Source: Branchiostoma floridae (Eukaryota > Chordata > Leptocardii > Amphioxiformes > Branchiostomatidae). From it: DNA of 64,000 nucleotides. Shown in pieces: positions 22,661 to 33,700 of this stretch. Below the pieces are notes generated by a model. It made no database searches. It had not been told where the DNA came from and saw nothing but the letters and a program-made list of their open reading frames with translations. The translations under genes and the position numbers were made by a program. The DNA lies in assembly GCF_000003815.2 (NCBI RefSeq), contig NC_049983.1, forward strand, positions 16,508,856 to 16,572,855, read 5' to 3'. Every line of letters begins with the position of its first letter. Position 1 is the first letter of the stretch.

Positions 22661-25600
22661 CTATGGGTCTATGGAGATCTCTCCTCTCCCCTGTCCGGCT
22701 TGTGCTAGCCCACTTGAAACTTCTGCCAGAAGCTCATCAACTGTTTAGAGAACATAACAAATGAGTTAGTGGAATACAATTTAGCCATATAGGTTGTGTA
22801 TAATAATAGTAACCTCAGGCTTTTCAAACTCAAAACAGTACATTTGACGAAGTTTGAAACACTTAAGAGTGGAAAATTTTCTTTAAAGGTTTTCTTTTAA
22901 TGGCTTCAGTCTAGCTTTACTACTTAACATTGTGACGTTTGCATACGATCCTTACATGTACAAACGTTTTTCCTAGTGAGATGTATTCATACTGAATTGT
23001 TTCTGCCAGTTCATTCTAGTGACGCTGAAGAAGAGTGATGGATGTTACTCCAAGCGTCCAAAATTACGTCCGAAAGTAAGTCCGTTTTCATCCAGTTGTA
23101 GAGATTGACTAAAGTCTTGCGTTTGAATACTTCACAATGTGTTTTCTACATGAGTGGTTCATAATATATGTCAGGAAATTACCACTGGGACTTGGAGATT
23201 CAGAATCCAGTGTGTCATCTGGATGACTCAAGATGCTCGTACAGGACTCTTTGTCTTGTCCTGAAAGGAGAGAAACATACATTTTCAGCACCAAACGAAC
23301 ATTCTAAAGGTTGCTACACATGGGAAAGGCCAGAGAAAATTGGGTGAGAATCCTGTACCTTTTAATAATGTAGCTAAACAAACTCATTAAAACATGCATG
23401 ACCCTCATGGGTGTAAATAACTGCACATGATAAAAAGTCACTGACATTTTCTAATCAAATAGATGGATGTATTTGAGTGCTTATTACCATTAGGAGTATC
23501 AGCATCCTGTGTGTTGTCTGGAGAACTCTGGGCATTTAAACAGGACTCTTGGTCTTGCCCTAGAAAAAAACGTGCATATATGAGCTGAACTCAACATTTT
23601 GAAAAACTTAACAAAAATCAATCTCTGTGCTACATTAACAAAAAAACTTAACACGTTAAATGAAAGCTACCTTTTCTTTAAAATCTACTTGTACAATGTA
23701 ACGTCTGACTAAAACATACTTCTAGAAGGCTCTTAAAAGCCTGATGGCCAGAAGAGAATAGCCAACATCCAGCCTGTTTAAGTACTGGGACAGTATTTTC
23801 ATCTGCATAATCATTAACTATACATCTGGAAGATATCATAGCACATTTGGTGACAGAAAAGACAGTAATGAGAATCCTGTCCTGTAAGCAATGCAGTTTA
23901 TTTTATTTCATTTCTTCAAAATTAATCAAAATGATGAAAAGACGGCAGTCTCAGCCCATACCTTCTGGTGATCCATCCTCTTGGGTGTCAATGACTGCCA
24001 AAGGAGAAAGTGAAAGGTTCAATCATATAAGGCTGTTACTAATACTACACCCAAACTTCTTTTTTGCAAGATTGACTAATGAAGGAAACATATCTACATG
24101 TAGTTACAGTTTTTTTCTTCAAAGATTCAGGCAGTCTAATCTGTGGCTCAAGTGTGCATCAGCCTCGGGCATCAAACCTATGCAATAAAAGAGCCCAAAA
24201 ATTTCATCAAAAATCTTAGAGTTGGGGTAACCCAGTGTGCTTGTCTAAAATTGTGTGCCGTAGCAAAGTCGCACTTTCAGCTTAAAAAAGCTACTCTTTG
24301 TCTGACCCTTTCCCCTTCTGTCATGATCTCAATGAAAAGCGGCTTGCAGGCCGATTTGAGCTTTCATGAATAAAGTTTCAAACAAAAAAAAGGATTACAT
24401 AGTGTGCTTGAGTTTGATCCACTTTTATTACAAGTATTGGCCCACAGATTTGTCATTCCTATTTCTGCTTCAAATTCCAGCTATCATGAGTACTCACCAC
24501 GGATCACAATGTTATCCATATGCTTGAGGAAGGTCTTCAGCTTTAGAGCGCCTACTTCACTGGGCCTTTGGTATGTCACTCCATCCGGCAGCCCCTCAAC
24601 GACAATCTTTCCCTCTTTATACAACCCATAGGGAAAACGGCGCCTTCGTTTACCCAGTACTTTTACATTCAGTATAGCATCACCTATAAAAAAAGACATA
24701 AGTATTACTGATAAAAACATAATTGGTATTAATTACGTAATTGGTATCAATTACATTGACATTAACAGGTATGAAAGAAACAAGCCTGGATGCTTGTCTT
24801 TTTGGCTTTAGTACACTTTCTAGGTTGCCTCCAGCCAGACTCACACATCTTTTGATTATTCACATGTATTCAGAATTTGAGCAGGCATGCAACTATCATT
24901 CAACCTAAATGATGGAATTACTTAATAGTTACACAAATATCCAAGATCCTAGTACATGTTAAATAAATACAGCTTGGAGGACCTACAATTGCAATTATAA
25001 AAGAAGTATAACGAGATCTTACACCACTTCCTGTTCATCAATTCTTGGACTCTCTTCTTCAAGGCATCAACATCCTCCTTTCCTGGGTTAGCTAGAAGAA
25101 TAACAAAGACAAAAGTTGTAAAAACCTCATACTGTAGAAAGGAATTTTCCTTTATATTTTCCAAGATAGGAGTTTTAAGAAGAAATTATATGTACTCAAA
25201 TTGATATGGTTAAAAACAAATGTGGTTTCCTCAGTCAAACGAGGTACTGTTTTTGGTGTGTCCCAGTTTTTTACAACAACAAAATAACATTAGCACTGAA
25301 ACATTGTAGAGAAATATTCAACGTACTGCTATCATCTCCTAACTCTATATCTGTCTACCTAGGCCAATACAATATATGTAAATATTATGCAAAAGTGACA
25401 TTGTGCCATAACAATGTGAATTGCAATGTGCCTGGCCCATCATATTTTGTATTTAGTAATGATGTTACATAAGTAAACTAGTGTGGATAGTTTGTAGCTG
25501 TTAGTGATGCATAATGTATGTACATGTTATTTGCCATACATTGTACCTGATGCAATTGTTTGACTTGACATGACTATTTCACAGAGGTATGAGACCTTCA

Positions 25601-28600
25601 ATTTTTGTTTTGTAAGTTTTCTTGAGACACTCACTTTTTTCAGCATCGGTGGCTGAGTTGGACTCAAAAAGTTCGTTGCCTCCAGGTGTTCCACAACTCT
25701 TCCTCTTCTTTGTGTTGTGGTCATAGAATTTAACGACTCCATCCCACCCACAAGTGTGAAGATCTGTCACCTAACCAGAAAAGATGGTCAGCACTCACAA
25801 CTTTTAGGTATGATATAATATAAAGTGGAAATTTTCTGAATAAGGCAATATGTATGATATCGACATCAACTACACTATATTCTCACATTTACATAATTAC
25901 AGTCAAACCTGTATTAGCGGCCACCTTTGCATAACGGCCACCTGCCCATAGTGGCCACTTTTTGTCGGTCCCTTGGATTCGTAATTATTAAGAAATAGGC
26001 TTAGCGGCCACCTGTCCAACGCGGCCACGGCCACACGATTTCCGGTCCCGCAGGTACAAACACACTGCCGATTACGGCCACGCGGACCGCTGATCTATGT
26101 CTCCGCACGCGTTCGGCCATATACAGCGCTCGTATCGTCACCCTACGCCGGATTTAAAACCTCTTTGACTTATTTTCAAAACAAAACTTCGTAAACTGGC
26201 GCTACCCATACCTGCTGACAAACGAAGTCATATAAGGTCAATAGACGACACCAATATTACGGAGGTAAATTGTGTTTACGTTACGTTCTAATACACTATC
26301 GCTTAGGTTAATTTACATCACAAAAAAATCTGAATAATTGTTACAAAGACAAAATGATATGATCTTCAGACTATGGTGGATTGTATTCTTACATTTATTA
26401 AGAGATAAGTCTAAAATGACGTGACTTTTCTTGTGAGTACCACATTAGCATAATGGCCAAATCTGACGTGTGAACGCGAGCGGGAACACACGTACGGCGA
26501 AGTATCAAAAGATACAAGACGAAAGATCAAAGAAATATGACGATACCGGTCTCTTCAGACAATATCAACTGTAGAACATTTAAAACTTTTTATAGCTTTT
26601 GTTTTCTTAATACATATAGTGTAAAAATCATTGCAGTACATGTACAGTACTGTATTATGTGAATAGAGATCAGTGGGTACTAAAACTATGTGTAACTTGT
26701 TGCTTGTGGTCAATTAATTAGCATATTCTCTATAGTGGCCACCTCTCTATAGTGGCCAATTTTGACCAGTCCCTTGAGTGGCCGCTATAGACAGGTTTGC
26801 CTGTATTTCATACTTTGAGCAGTTAAAAATGGCACAATTAACTTACTGTTTTTTGTAAGACCTTGTATAACTCCTGGGCTGCCTGCTTTTTGCCTCCTGA
26901 GTCAAGTTCTTGGAGGGACGCTTTTGGATTGTTTTCAACTTTTTCAGCTTCTTCTTGGAACTTCTTCAGGAACTCAGGGTCCTCCTTCTTCAGCCTTTCA
27001 TATTCCCTCGCGGCATCTTTTAACACATTTGGTCCACTTTTTCCTGTGGAGATAGAAGTGGAGATAGAAGTGCATACATTTGTACATTCATTTGGCAAAT
27101 TGTAGCTTCAATGATACATGTAAGTGGTTTAAGTGTCATGTGGCACAAATCACTAGGTCATTTCACAGGCAAAAAAGACTTCCTTACACGTAAAGTTTAT
27201 GCCTCTCTTTTGAATACTGCTTGTGATGAAGCTGAACAAGTATGTTTACAAGCTTGATTAATCTTTAACAAAGTTGTTATGTAGTGTATATCATGCATCA
27301 AATGTGTCAAACAATGATACCCCCTGCAAGGATCTATTCTAATATGGTGGTTAGATAAAATGCATGCATCTAACATATCTATGTTTGGCTTAGAATTAAC
27401 ATACTGATGAATGAAAATGACATTACCTTTCAAGTACCAGCTCATGAAGCGATTGTAGGCACCACACTTTCTCTTTCTGAAAAGCCTTTTGCGTTTCTTT
27501 GTGGATGGTTTCTCTTCTCCTCTCCTCTGCCTTTCTCTTTCCTTATTTGTGTTATAAATCCAGTTCTGCTTAGCAAAAAAGATGCAATATGTAAATGTGT
27601 TACCATTACCAAGTACCAAGTATAGGTTTTTTAATTGTAAGCCGGGGTGTCTACTGACATGTCAATGGTGTTACATTGCTTTCTCATATTAATGGAAAGC
27701 AGTACATTTGTTGTAAAAGGGAGAACTGGGTATACATAGTACTTCACACTTTATAAATTATATGTAGCATGCTTGGCCAATATTTGAGGGACTAAATTTG
27801 AATTGGATCATTTTCCTCCCAGACTTCTGATTTCATTTTCACTGCTAGGTAAACTTTTCCCTTAAAATGTCTGAGAACTAAAATTGGTTTGGCCTATTAT
27901 CATATACTGTAAATGCAGAAATGTTCGCGGTGGATTAATGTTCGCGGTTTTCGCGGTGGCCGCTTCACCGCGAATTTAAAACCACCGCGAATATTTTTCC
28001 ATAACAGTAAGAGATTACAGTGCATGGTGCTACCGCGAAAAGTCCATTTTCCCGCTACCGCGAAATTAAATCCCCGCGAACTTAAATGCACGTAGTATAT
28101 CACTATCATACTATTCTTAACAAGCAATGTGCAATTAGGGACAGAGCTCCAAGGAAGACTAGATATTGTAGCCTGGTCATACCAAAAGACTGCTAAAAAT
28201 GGTGCATACTTCTTTCTCTGCTACACTACCAGCGAATTAGCCCTCTGCTGTGGTGCTTGCACCCGTAGGTGTGGCCCCAGGGCTATGAAACAGTGATGGG
28301 GGCCGGGCCTGATGGATCTCACTGATGTATGGGCAACTTAAGCTTTACTATTCTTACCTTAACATTCAGCTCGGGAAGCTTGATTTTCTGGGCAACCTCG
28401 GTGATCATCTTCCGACATGCCTCGTCTTTGGTGTTCTGCATACCCTTCTCGTAATACTGGTTAAGTATTGGGTAATGAGAGCTCATGTCTGTACGCACCC
28501 TCTTTCTACATGGAATCGAAAAATCATTCATAAGCATTGCACCAAACAATGTCTCAAGGCTTACAGGTAGTGGTGGGTACAGATAAATCTCCAAGCAGAT

Positions 28601-29226
28601 CCTACGGTAGCATAAGAGGCAAGAGGAGTGAAGCCAGCCTAGGAGTGTGTATGCTATCCGGTAGCCAAACACACTCCTAGGCCAGCTTCATTCCTCTGGC
28701 AGCTTTTGATACTACAATGTATCTTATGCTACAGTAAGATCTGCATGGAGATTACATCTACGTAGAGGCCTGCTTTATAATTAAGTCCATTGATAACACA
28801 ATAGGGACCAATAAATATTTTTTTCTTTATTCGTCTACTGAAACATATAGTGCACATGTATGATCACCCAGGCAGGTAGTTAAAGGAAGTTATGACCTGT
28901 GTCATATAACACCCTAAACCAAGAAAATACTGATTGTAATGTTTATTATATGTATTAAAAATGGGGCCTTGCAACATTACGAGCTACAAAATACAGTAGC
29001 ATTCCTAGTACATATACAAAAACAAAATGAACTGAACCATCCATCTAATGCTAATTTTCATTCTTATAGAATGTGGATGAAATAAATTCTAATAAAATGA
29101 ATGCATCATAGAAATGTTTTGAGGTTGAGTCACTGACCTTGGTCTCTCAAAAGTGACGACGCAATTGCTTTCATTGGACGATGGTCTCACTGAGGCAAAT
29201 GTCTGGGGCAAGTCTTCTGACGTGGC
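22661..29226 (-). CDS. homeodomain + HMG-box-like + GTF2I-like repeat protein, 11 exons (5' end not found)
   Basis: Exons: 29226..29138, 28505..28358, 27565..27427, 27043..26847, 25770..25635, 25091..25023, 24683..24498, 23994..23962, 23559..23488, 23260..23183, 22740..22661. All ten junctions have GT-AG ends and matching phases and give 408 residues to a TAG. Exons 1-3 encode an atypical homeodomain: basic arm RKRVRTD, helix HYPILNQYYEKG, recognition helix NVKNWIYNTNKERERQRR, with WIYN in place of the usual WFxN and extra loop residues. Exons 3-4 give an HMG-box-like helical stretch (AYNRFMSWYLK, AAREYERLKKEDPEFLKKF). Exons 6-7 form a GTF2I-like repeat (ALKKRVQELMNRKW, RRRRFPYGLY, VEGLPDGVTYQRPSEVG). 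Exons 9 and 10 are duplicates (QDQESC / QDKESC). The last residues form a short amphipathic end. A nuclear DNA-binding regulator is inferred. The start codon is missing: either an unseen 5' exon or sharing of the BEN gene's 5' exons. Confidence 0.75.
25900..26803. mobile_element. 904 bp non-autonomous TA-flanked element with pogo/Tigger-like ends
   Basis: Left end CAGTCAAACCTGTATTAGCG and right end complement CAGGCAAACCTGTCTATAGC are inverted repeats, with TA directly outside both. Internal GGCCAC words recur near each end. A TA target site and CAG-starting ends fit the Tc1/mariner-pogo superfamily, including Tigger. No transposase frame is present. It lies in the intron between exons 4 and 5 of the homeodomain/GTF2I-like gene. 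Confidence 0.7.
27903..28091. repeat. GCGAA-rich foldback repeat, copy 1
   Basis: Begins atactgtaaatgcagaaatg and consists largely of TTCGCGG and CCGCGAA words in both orientations, so it can fold. A second copy starting with the same phrase is at 49317-49500. It lies in an intron of the homeodomain/GTF2I-like gene. Confidence 0.65.
28585..28754. mobile_element. foldback MITE, 'AATCTCCAAGCAGATC' family, copy 1
   Basis: Terminal inverted repeats AATCTCCAAGCAGATCCTAC and complement AATCTCCATGCAGATCTTAC; arms continue inward through CCTAGGAGTGTGT. A second copy of the same family is at 53345-53518. Located in the intron before the homeodomain exon at 28505. Confidence 0.7.
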
Positions 29227-30436
29227 CTGCAACAGCTATAATTGGGTACTGGGGTGAGACCTTGCTTGGACAAGGTTGAAAAATCATGGGAATCCAAGTA
29301 GACAGCAAAAAAGTGAAGCCTATTAGTAAGAAATCCTTGCCTTTGCCCAAAGATTCCAGCTACTCGCCTTGACATGAACAGTTAAGTTGAACTTGGACAA
29401 GTTATGTTTAGAATATTTCATACCATACTAAAGTTAGGGTATTACAAAACTTGCTCTTCAGCAAAAGGTAGTGGATGCTTCGTGTACCTGAAACATCTGA
29501 CCATTTATAAAATCATATCCAGTTGCTTGGGTAACTGCTATTTGGTGCTGAGTTAAAATCTTTCCCTCTCAGTGTATGGGGCAGTCGCCATACCGGTTTC
29601 TATCGCCATTGTGCCACACAGGTAAATAATTATTTCATGATGTTTAAATAAATTGGAAAAACAAAAAAGGACCATTATAAGTCATCCTTTACCAACATTT
29701 GTACATTGTGAATGTTAGAACTGCCTATACAGCCTAGTTTATTACATGACTTTGTATAGATGTGACATTATGGCCATGTCCTACAGTTTGTATGGCTGCA
29801 TTTAACGTCTATTCTTCATTTTTGTTAGACTACTACCTTCAACTTGAACTGAATATTCTGTAGCTTATATACCACCACGATTTGATGTGATTTCCTTAAA
29901 ATATATCCGATTATATACGTATACATACGGAAGTATGGCATCACACTAAGAATTTCAGAAAAAGGGAGAAAATGAAGGACTACTAAATCACACAAAAGCT
30001 TTCAGTTCTTCTTCAGATTTAATCTGAATGACACAAGGCAATAACATGTGTTTACACAATCAAAAGATTTCTAGAACAACAATGTGATTATGGTGAGTAA
30101 AGTCAAAGTTAATATGATTGTCATATCATAATTATAATACTTCATTACACGTATTAAATGTTTAGAAACATTTCAAACTTACATATAAATATTAGTACTT
30201 CCCAACAGTTACTGTAACGGTTGTACAATGTCAGCATTACAATTAATGTTATGTCATCAATGTTAATGTAGGAACCATTAGAAAAAAGTCACTATTGACA
30301 AAAATACTTCCTGGAGACTACCCTTAAGTTAATCATATTACATGCATGTAGATAATGATAACCTCACTAGTAGTACTGCCGGAATATGTACATGAATATG
30401 AAGCTCTCACAGCAATGTGAGATTCACATTCACATA

Positions 30437-30600
30437 GTACATGATTGTACAACTTTGCTGTCCTATACTTACTACTATGCTATTCACACTGACATGGTAC
30501 ATGTACATGATTGTTCAACTTTGCTGTCCTATACTTACTACTATGCTATTCACACTGACATGGTACATGGCTGTTCAACTGTGCTATCCTACACCTTGCT
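30437..30600. repeat. tandem repeat of about 66 bp, 2.4 copies
   Basis: Unit contains caactttgctgtcctatact and tactatgctattcacactga; two full copies and a partial third lie just downstream of the third BEN terminal exon, probably in its 3' UTR. Confidence 0.7.
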
Positions 30601-30734
30601 GGCATCTTGCAGGGCAGCCAGCTTGCTATTGCGTTTCTTACGGCTCTTGCAGGTCGCCCGTACCCTTCCGCACTTCTCGTTGACCACCCTGTACAACCGC
30701 ACCTTCACACCGCCGTACTGTCTCTTCGTCTCTG
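30589..30734 (-). CDS. BEN gene alternative last exon c
   Basis: Acceptor gtttgcag|CAGAGACG; encodes ETKRQYGGVKV, VVNEKCGRVRATCKS, RKKRNSKLAALQDASKV then TAG. It is the least AT-rich of the three, with more GC-ending codons, and best resembles the BEN C-terminal consensus. Confidence 0.75.
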
Positions 30735-33700
30735 CTGCAAACAGAATTCACAGGGACCTTAAATTAAAAGCCTTGTCCTGCTGAGCCCGTTTATATATGG
30801 GATGGACATATTTAACCCTTGTCATGCTGAGCTGTGTTGTTATGGGTTTGGGGTATTTCTCATGTAAAAGTTGCATACCAAGTTGCAAAGCCCATGGAAT
30901 GGGGGAGTAAATCTGCAGCAGCACTGCACAGAACAGGTTTTACTGATCCGATGAAGCCATCAGTTTTGGGGAGTTAAATTGGCCAAAAATCGCCAGCAGG
31001 ACAAGGATTAAATGTTCAGTATGACCGAAGACATTTAGAGTTTGAAGATGTCATGATTCCATGAAAAACTCAGCACTTCTCTTTCATTTCTCATTGTGCT
31101 TTGATCTGATGACTTCTTCTTGTTGTGTTTCTTGCGGGTTGCCCGTACGCTGCTGCACTTTTCATTTACCACCTTGTACAAGATCACCTTCCCTTCACCG
31201 TACTGTTTCTTGGTCTCTGCTGTGAACAGAATTCACATGGATCTTAAGTTAAGGTTCTATTTTCCTGAGAACATTTAGAACAAGAGTTCAAAGATGTCAC
31301 AATTTCCCATTACGTTTATTGATGATCAACTGATGATTTCTTCTTGCGTGTCTTGCGAGTAGACCGTACACGGCAGCACTTTTCATTTACCACCTTGGAT
31401 AACATCATCCTCACACCATTGTACTGTCTCATGGTCTCTGCTGTGAACAGAATTCACATAGGAGGTACAATTTAGTTTCTCAGTGTTTCTCATAAAGCCT
31501 GGTTTAATAAACAAGTTTTGGTTGACATGTACCTTGATCAGTTCCTGTCACTGCAAATTTGAATACAGACCAAAAACAAAACCTTCTTCATTGAGACAAT
31601 GGCTAGGACAGTCATGACTGACTAATGACTACTTGTGCCGACTCTGACCTGTACTTCCTGGATCAGGAAAGTCTAGCCTTTGCGGTCATCTTCAAACTCA
31701 CTTCCTGCCACCCTACTTTCAGTGCATTAAAAACAATTTACCAACACACACCAACCTTAACCCAAATAAAAACAAACATGAAAACCAAAGACTTTGTACA
31801 TGAAGTCTAGCCTGTACCAGGTGCCCAATGCCACAGGAAAATGCAGCAGAAAGAGGCCAAATTGATGGATAATACAGAGGAACCAGCTAAGGGCGCGGTC
31901 ACATAGATTGTGTGATTGAGATACGATTTTGATGCTATGGGATTTTTAAGCAGGCCATGACAGAACCAACCGTCGACATGTATCTGACACAGCATATTGT
32001 GTACCAAGACTGTTGAACTTTGCTGGAGAAGTACATCTTTGTCCTCCAAAATGCCCGTTGTAAGCAATCATAGGACAATCGCACAATCTATGTGACCACG
32101 CCTGTAAGCAAAAACTAGTCTTGCTACATTTACTTCTGTATTTCCCAGTGGCATGGGAAGCCTGGCAGAGGCTGTATGGAGTCCATCACATGCCAGAAAT
32201 CCTTACCAAGAATAGCGCCGATGATAGCAGGATTCAGCGCCTCGTTGTTCCCGCCGCCGTGAAGGTTTCCCCTGAACAGTTCGTCCTCCGTGAAGTAGAT
32301 TCCCATCAGCTCCTTGAAGAACTGCTCAGGTGTCTTGGCCTTGTTCTTGGCCTGGGTCAGGATGTAGGGGTAGGTTAGCACCCCATGCTCCGGCCCTCCC
32401 AGGGGCACTGGGGGCTGTCTAGCCTGCAAAGTAAAGAATCAAACAAAGTCTTAACCCTTAATTCATGCAAATGGAGAACATTTCATTCAGTTAGTTATTA
32501 ACTTACATGCATAATTCATATACCAGTTGTAATGGAAAAAATCATTTGGCTAAGGTACAAATGTATGGGGTCGTGGAACTCTATTTCGCCAATGTGACCC
32601 CACTAAGCTGGTTAATTAATCAGATCAGCAAAACTAGACCTATACTGTGTTGCTGCTACAGAATCACCTAGTACCCAATTGATGCAGTTTGCTGCGGTAT
32701 GCTGCACTTAGTAAAAAAAAGACGTAAAGATACTAGACCCACATACAGGCATCATATATGTGGACCCAGGACAAGACTTGACATCTATGTACAAGTGAAG
32801 CAATGACTCATTCTGTAAATATTTTCTTCAACATCAGACCAAAGCCAAACCAGGACTTTCAATTCTCCAAGTATCCTATTACACCATTTCCAACTTGCAT
32901 ACTGGAAGGCTGCCACTTAATATCTAAATAATTGCCAACACATGCCCAGAATTATTTCTAGTTGTGTCCAAAGTGTGGTACGTGTATCTGAACGAATACA
33001 TGCACTTAACAATGACATACTCACTCTTCCAAAATGTTGTTTCCTTATTTTTTCAAAATTATATTTCAGTTGTTCATTGTGCTATTGGTGTACACATGTA
33101 GTTTGAGATCAGGCTTTATACTTACTTGTACATGTACATGGACCTGGTTTGGATAAATCCAGTTAACCTGCAAAGTGCAAAATTTCACATTTCATAAGGT
33201 AGATGTAATGATGATCAGACTATATGGGCTAGGATTGAGTTTACCAATACAACTACATGTATGATCAACTTATGGGGCATGCACACTTTTCAAGGAGTGT
33301 TCAAATAGTTCATATGATGATGACTAATTTACTTTAAGTATGTATCAAAATATGTTAAATTTATGTCTTGAAGAAAAGACTCAACTGGGATGAAGTGCTT
33401 CTCTTACAACAATGTAGGTAAGGTTTCTGTTAACCTGAGATATAATAACTTCCTGTCCCATACAGGCAAATTATTACTAAACAACCAAGTTTTACTATCT
33501 CTCACTTCCTGTCACTCTTTGAGTGTCAGTGCAAAACAAACAGATAACAGCCAAAAGTAACACATACAAACTCCACACACTGAATAATAATAAAAAGATA
33601 TTCTAGAAATGTCAAGTGGGCCTAGACACTCACCTCAGCTTGGCTCCTGTTATCACCAGGTGGTACCTGAGATGCAGCGGAATGTCCAGGTGAGTTAAAA

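Noticed and set aside
30437-30600. Tandem 66 bp repeats considered as a CRISPR-like array
   Set aside because: Contiguous imperfect tandem copies without spacers, in a eukaryotic 3' UTR.
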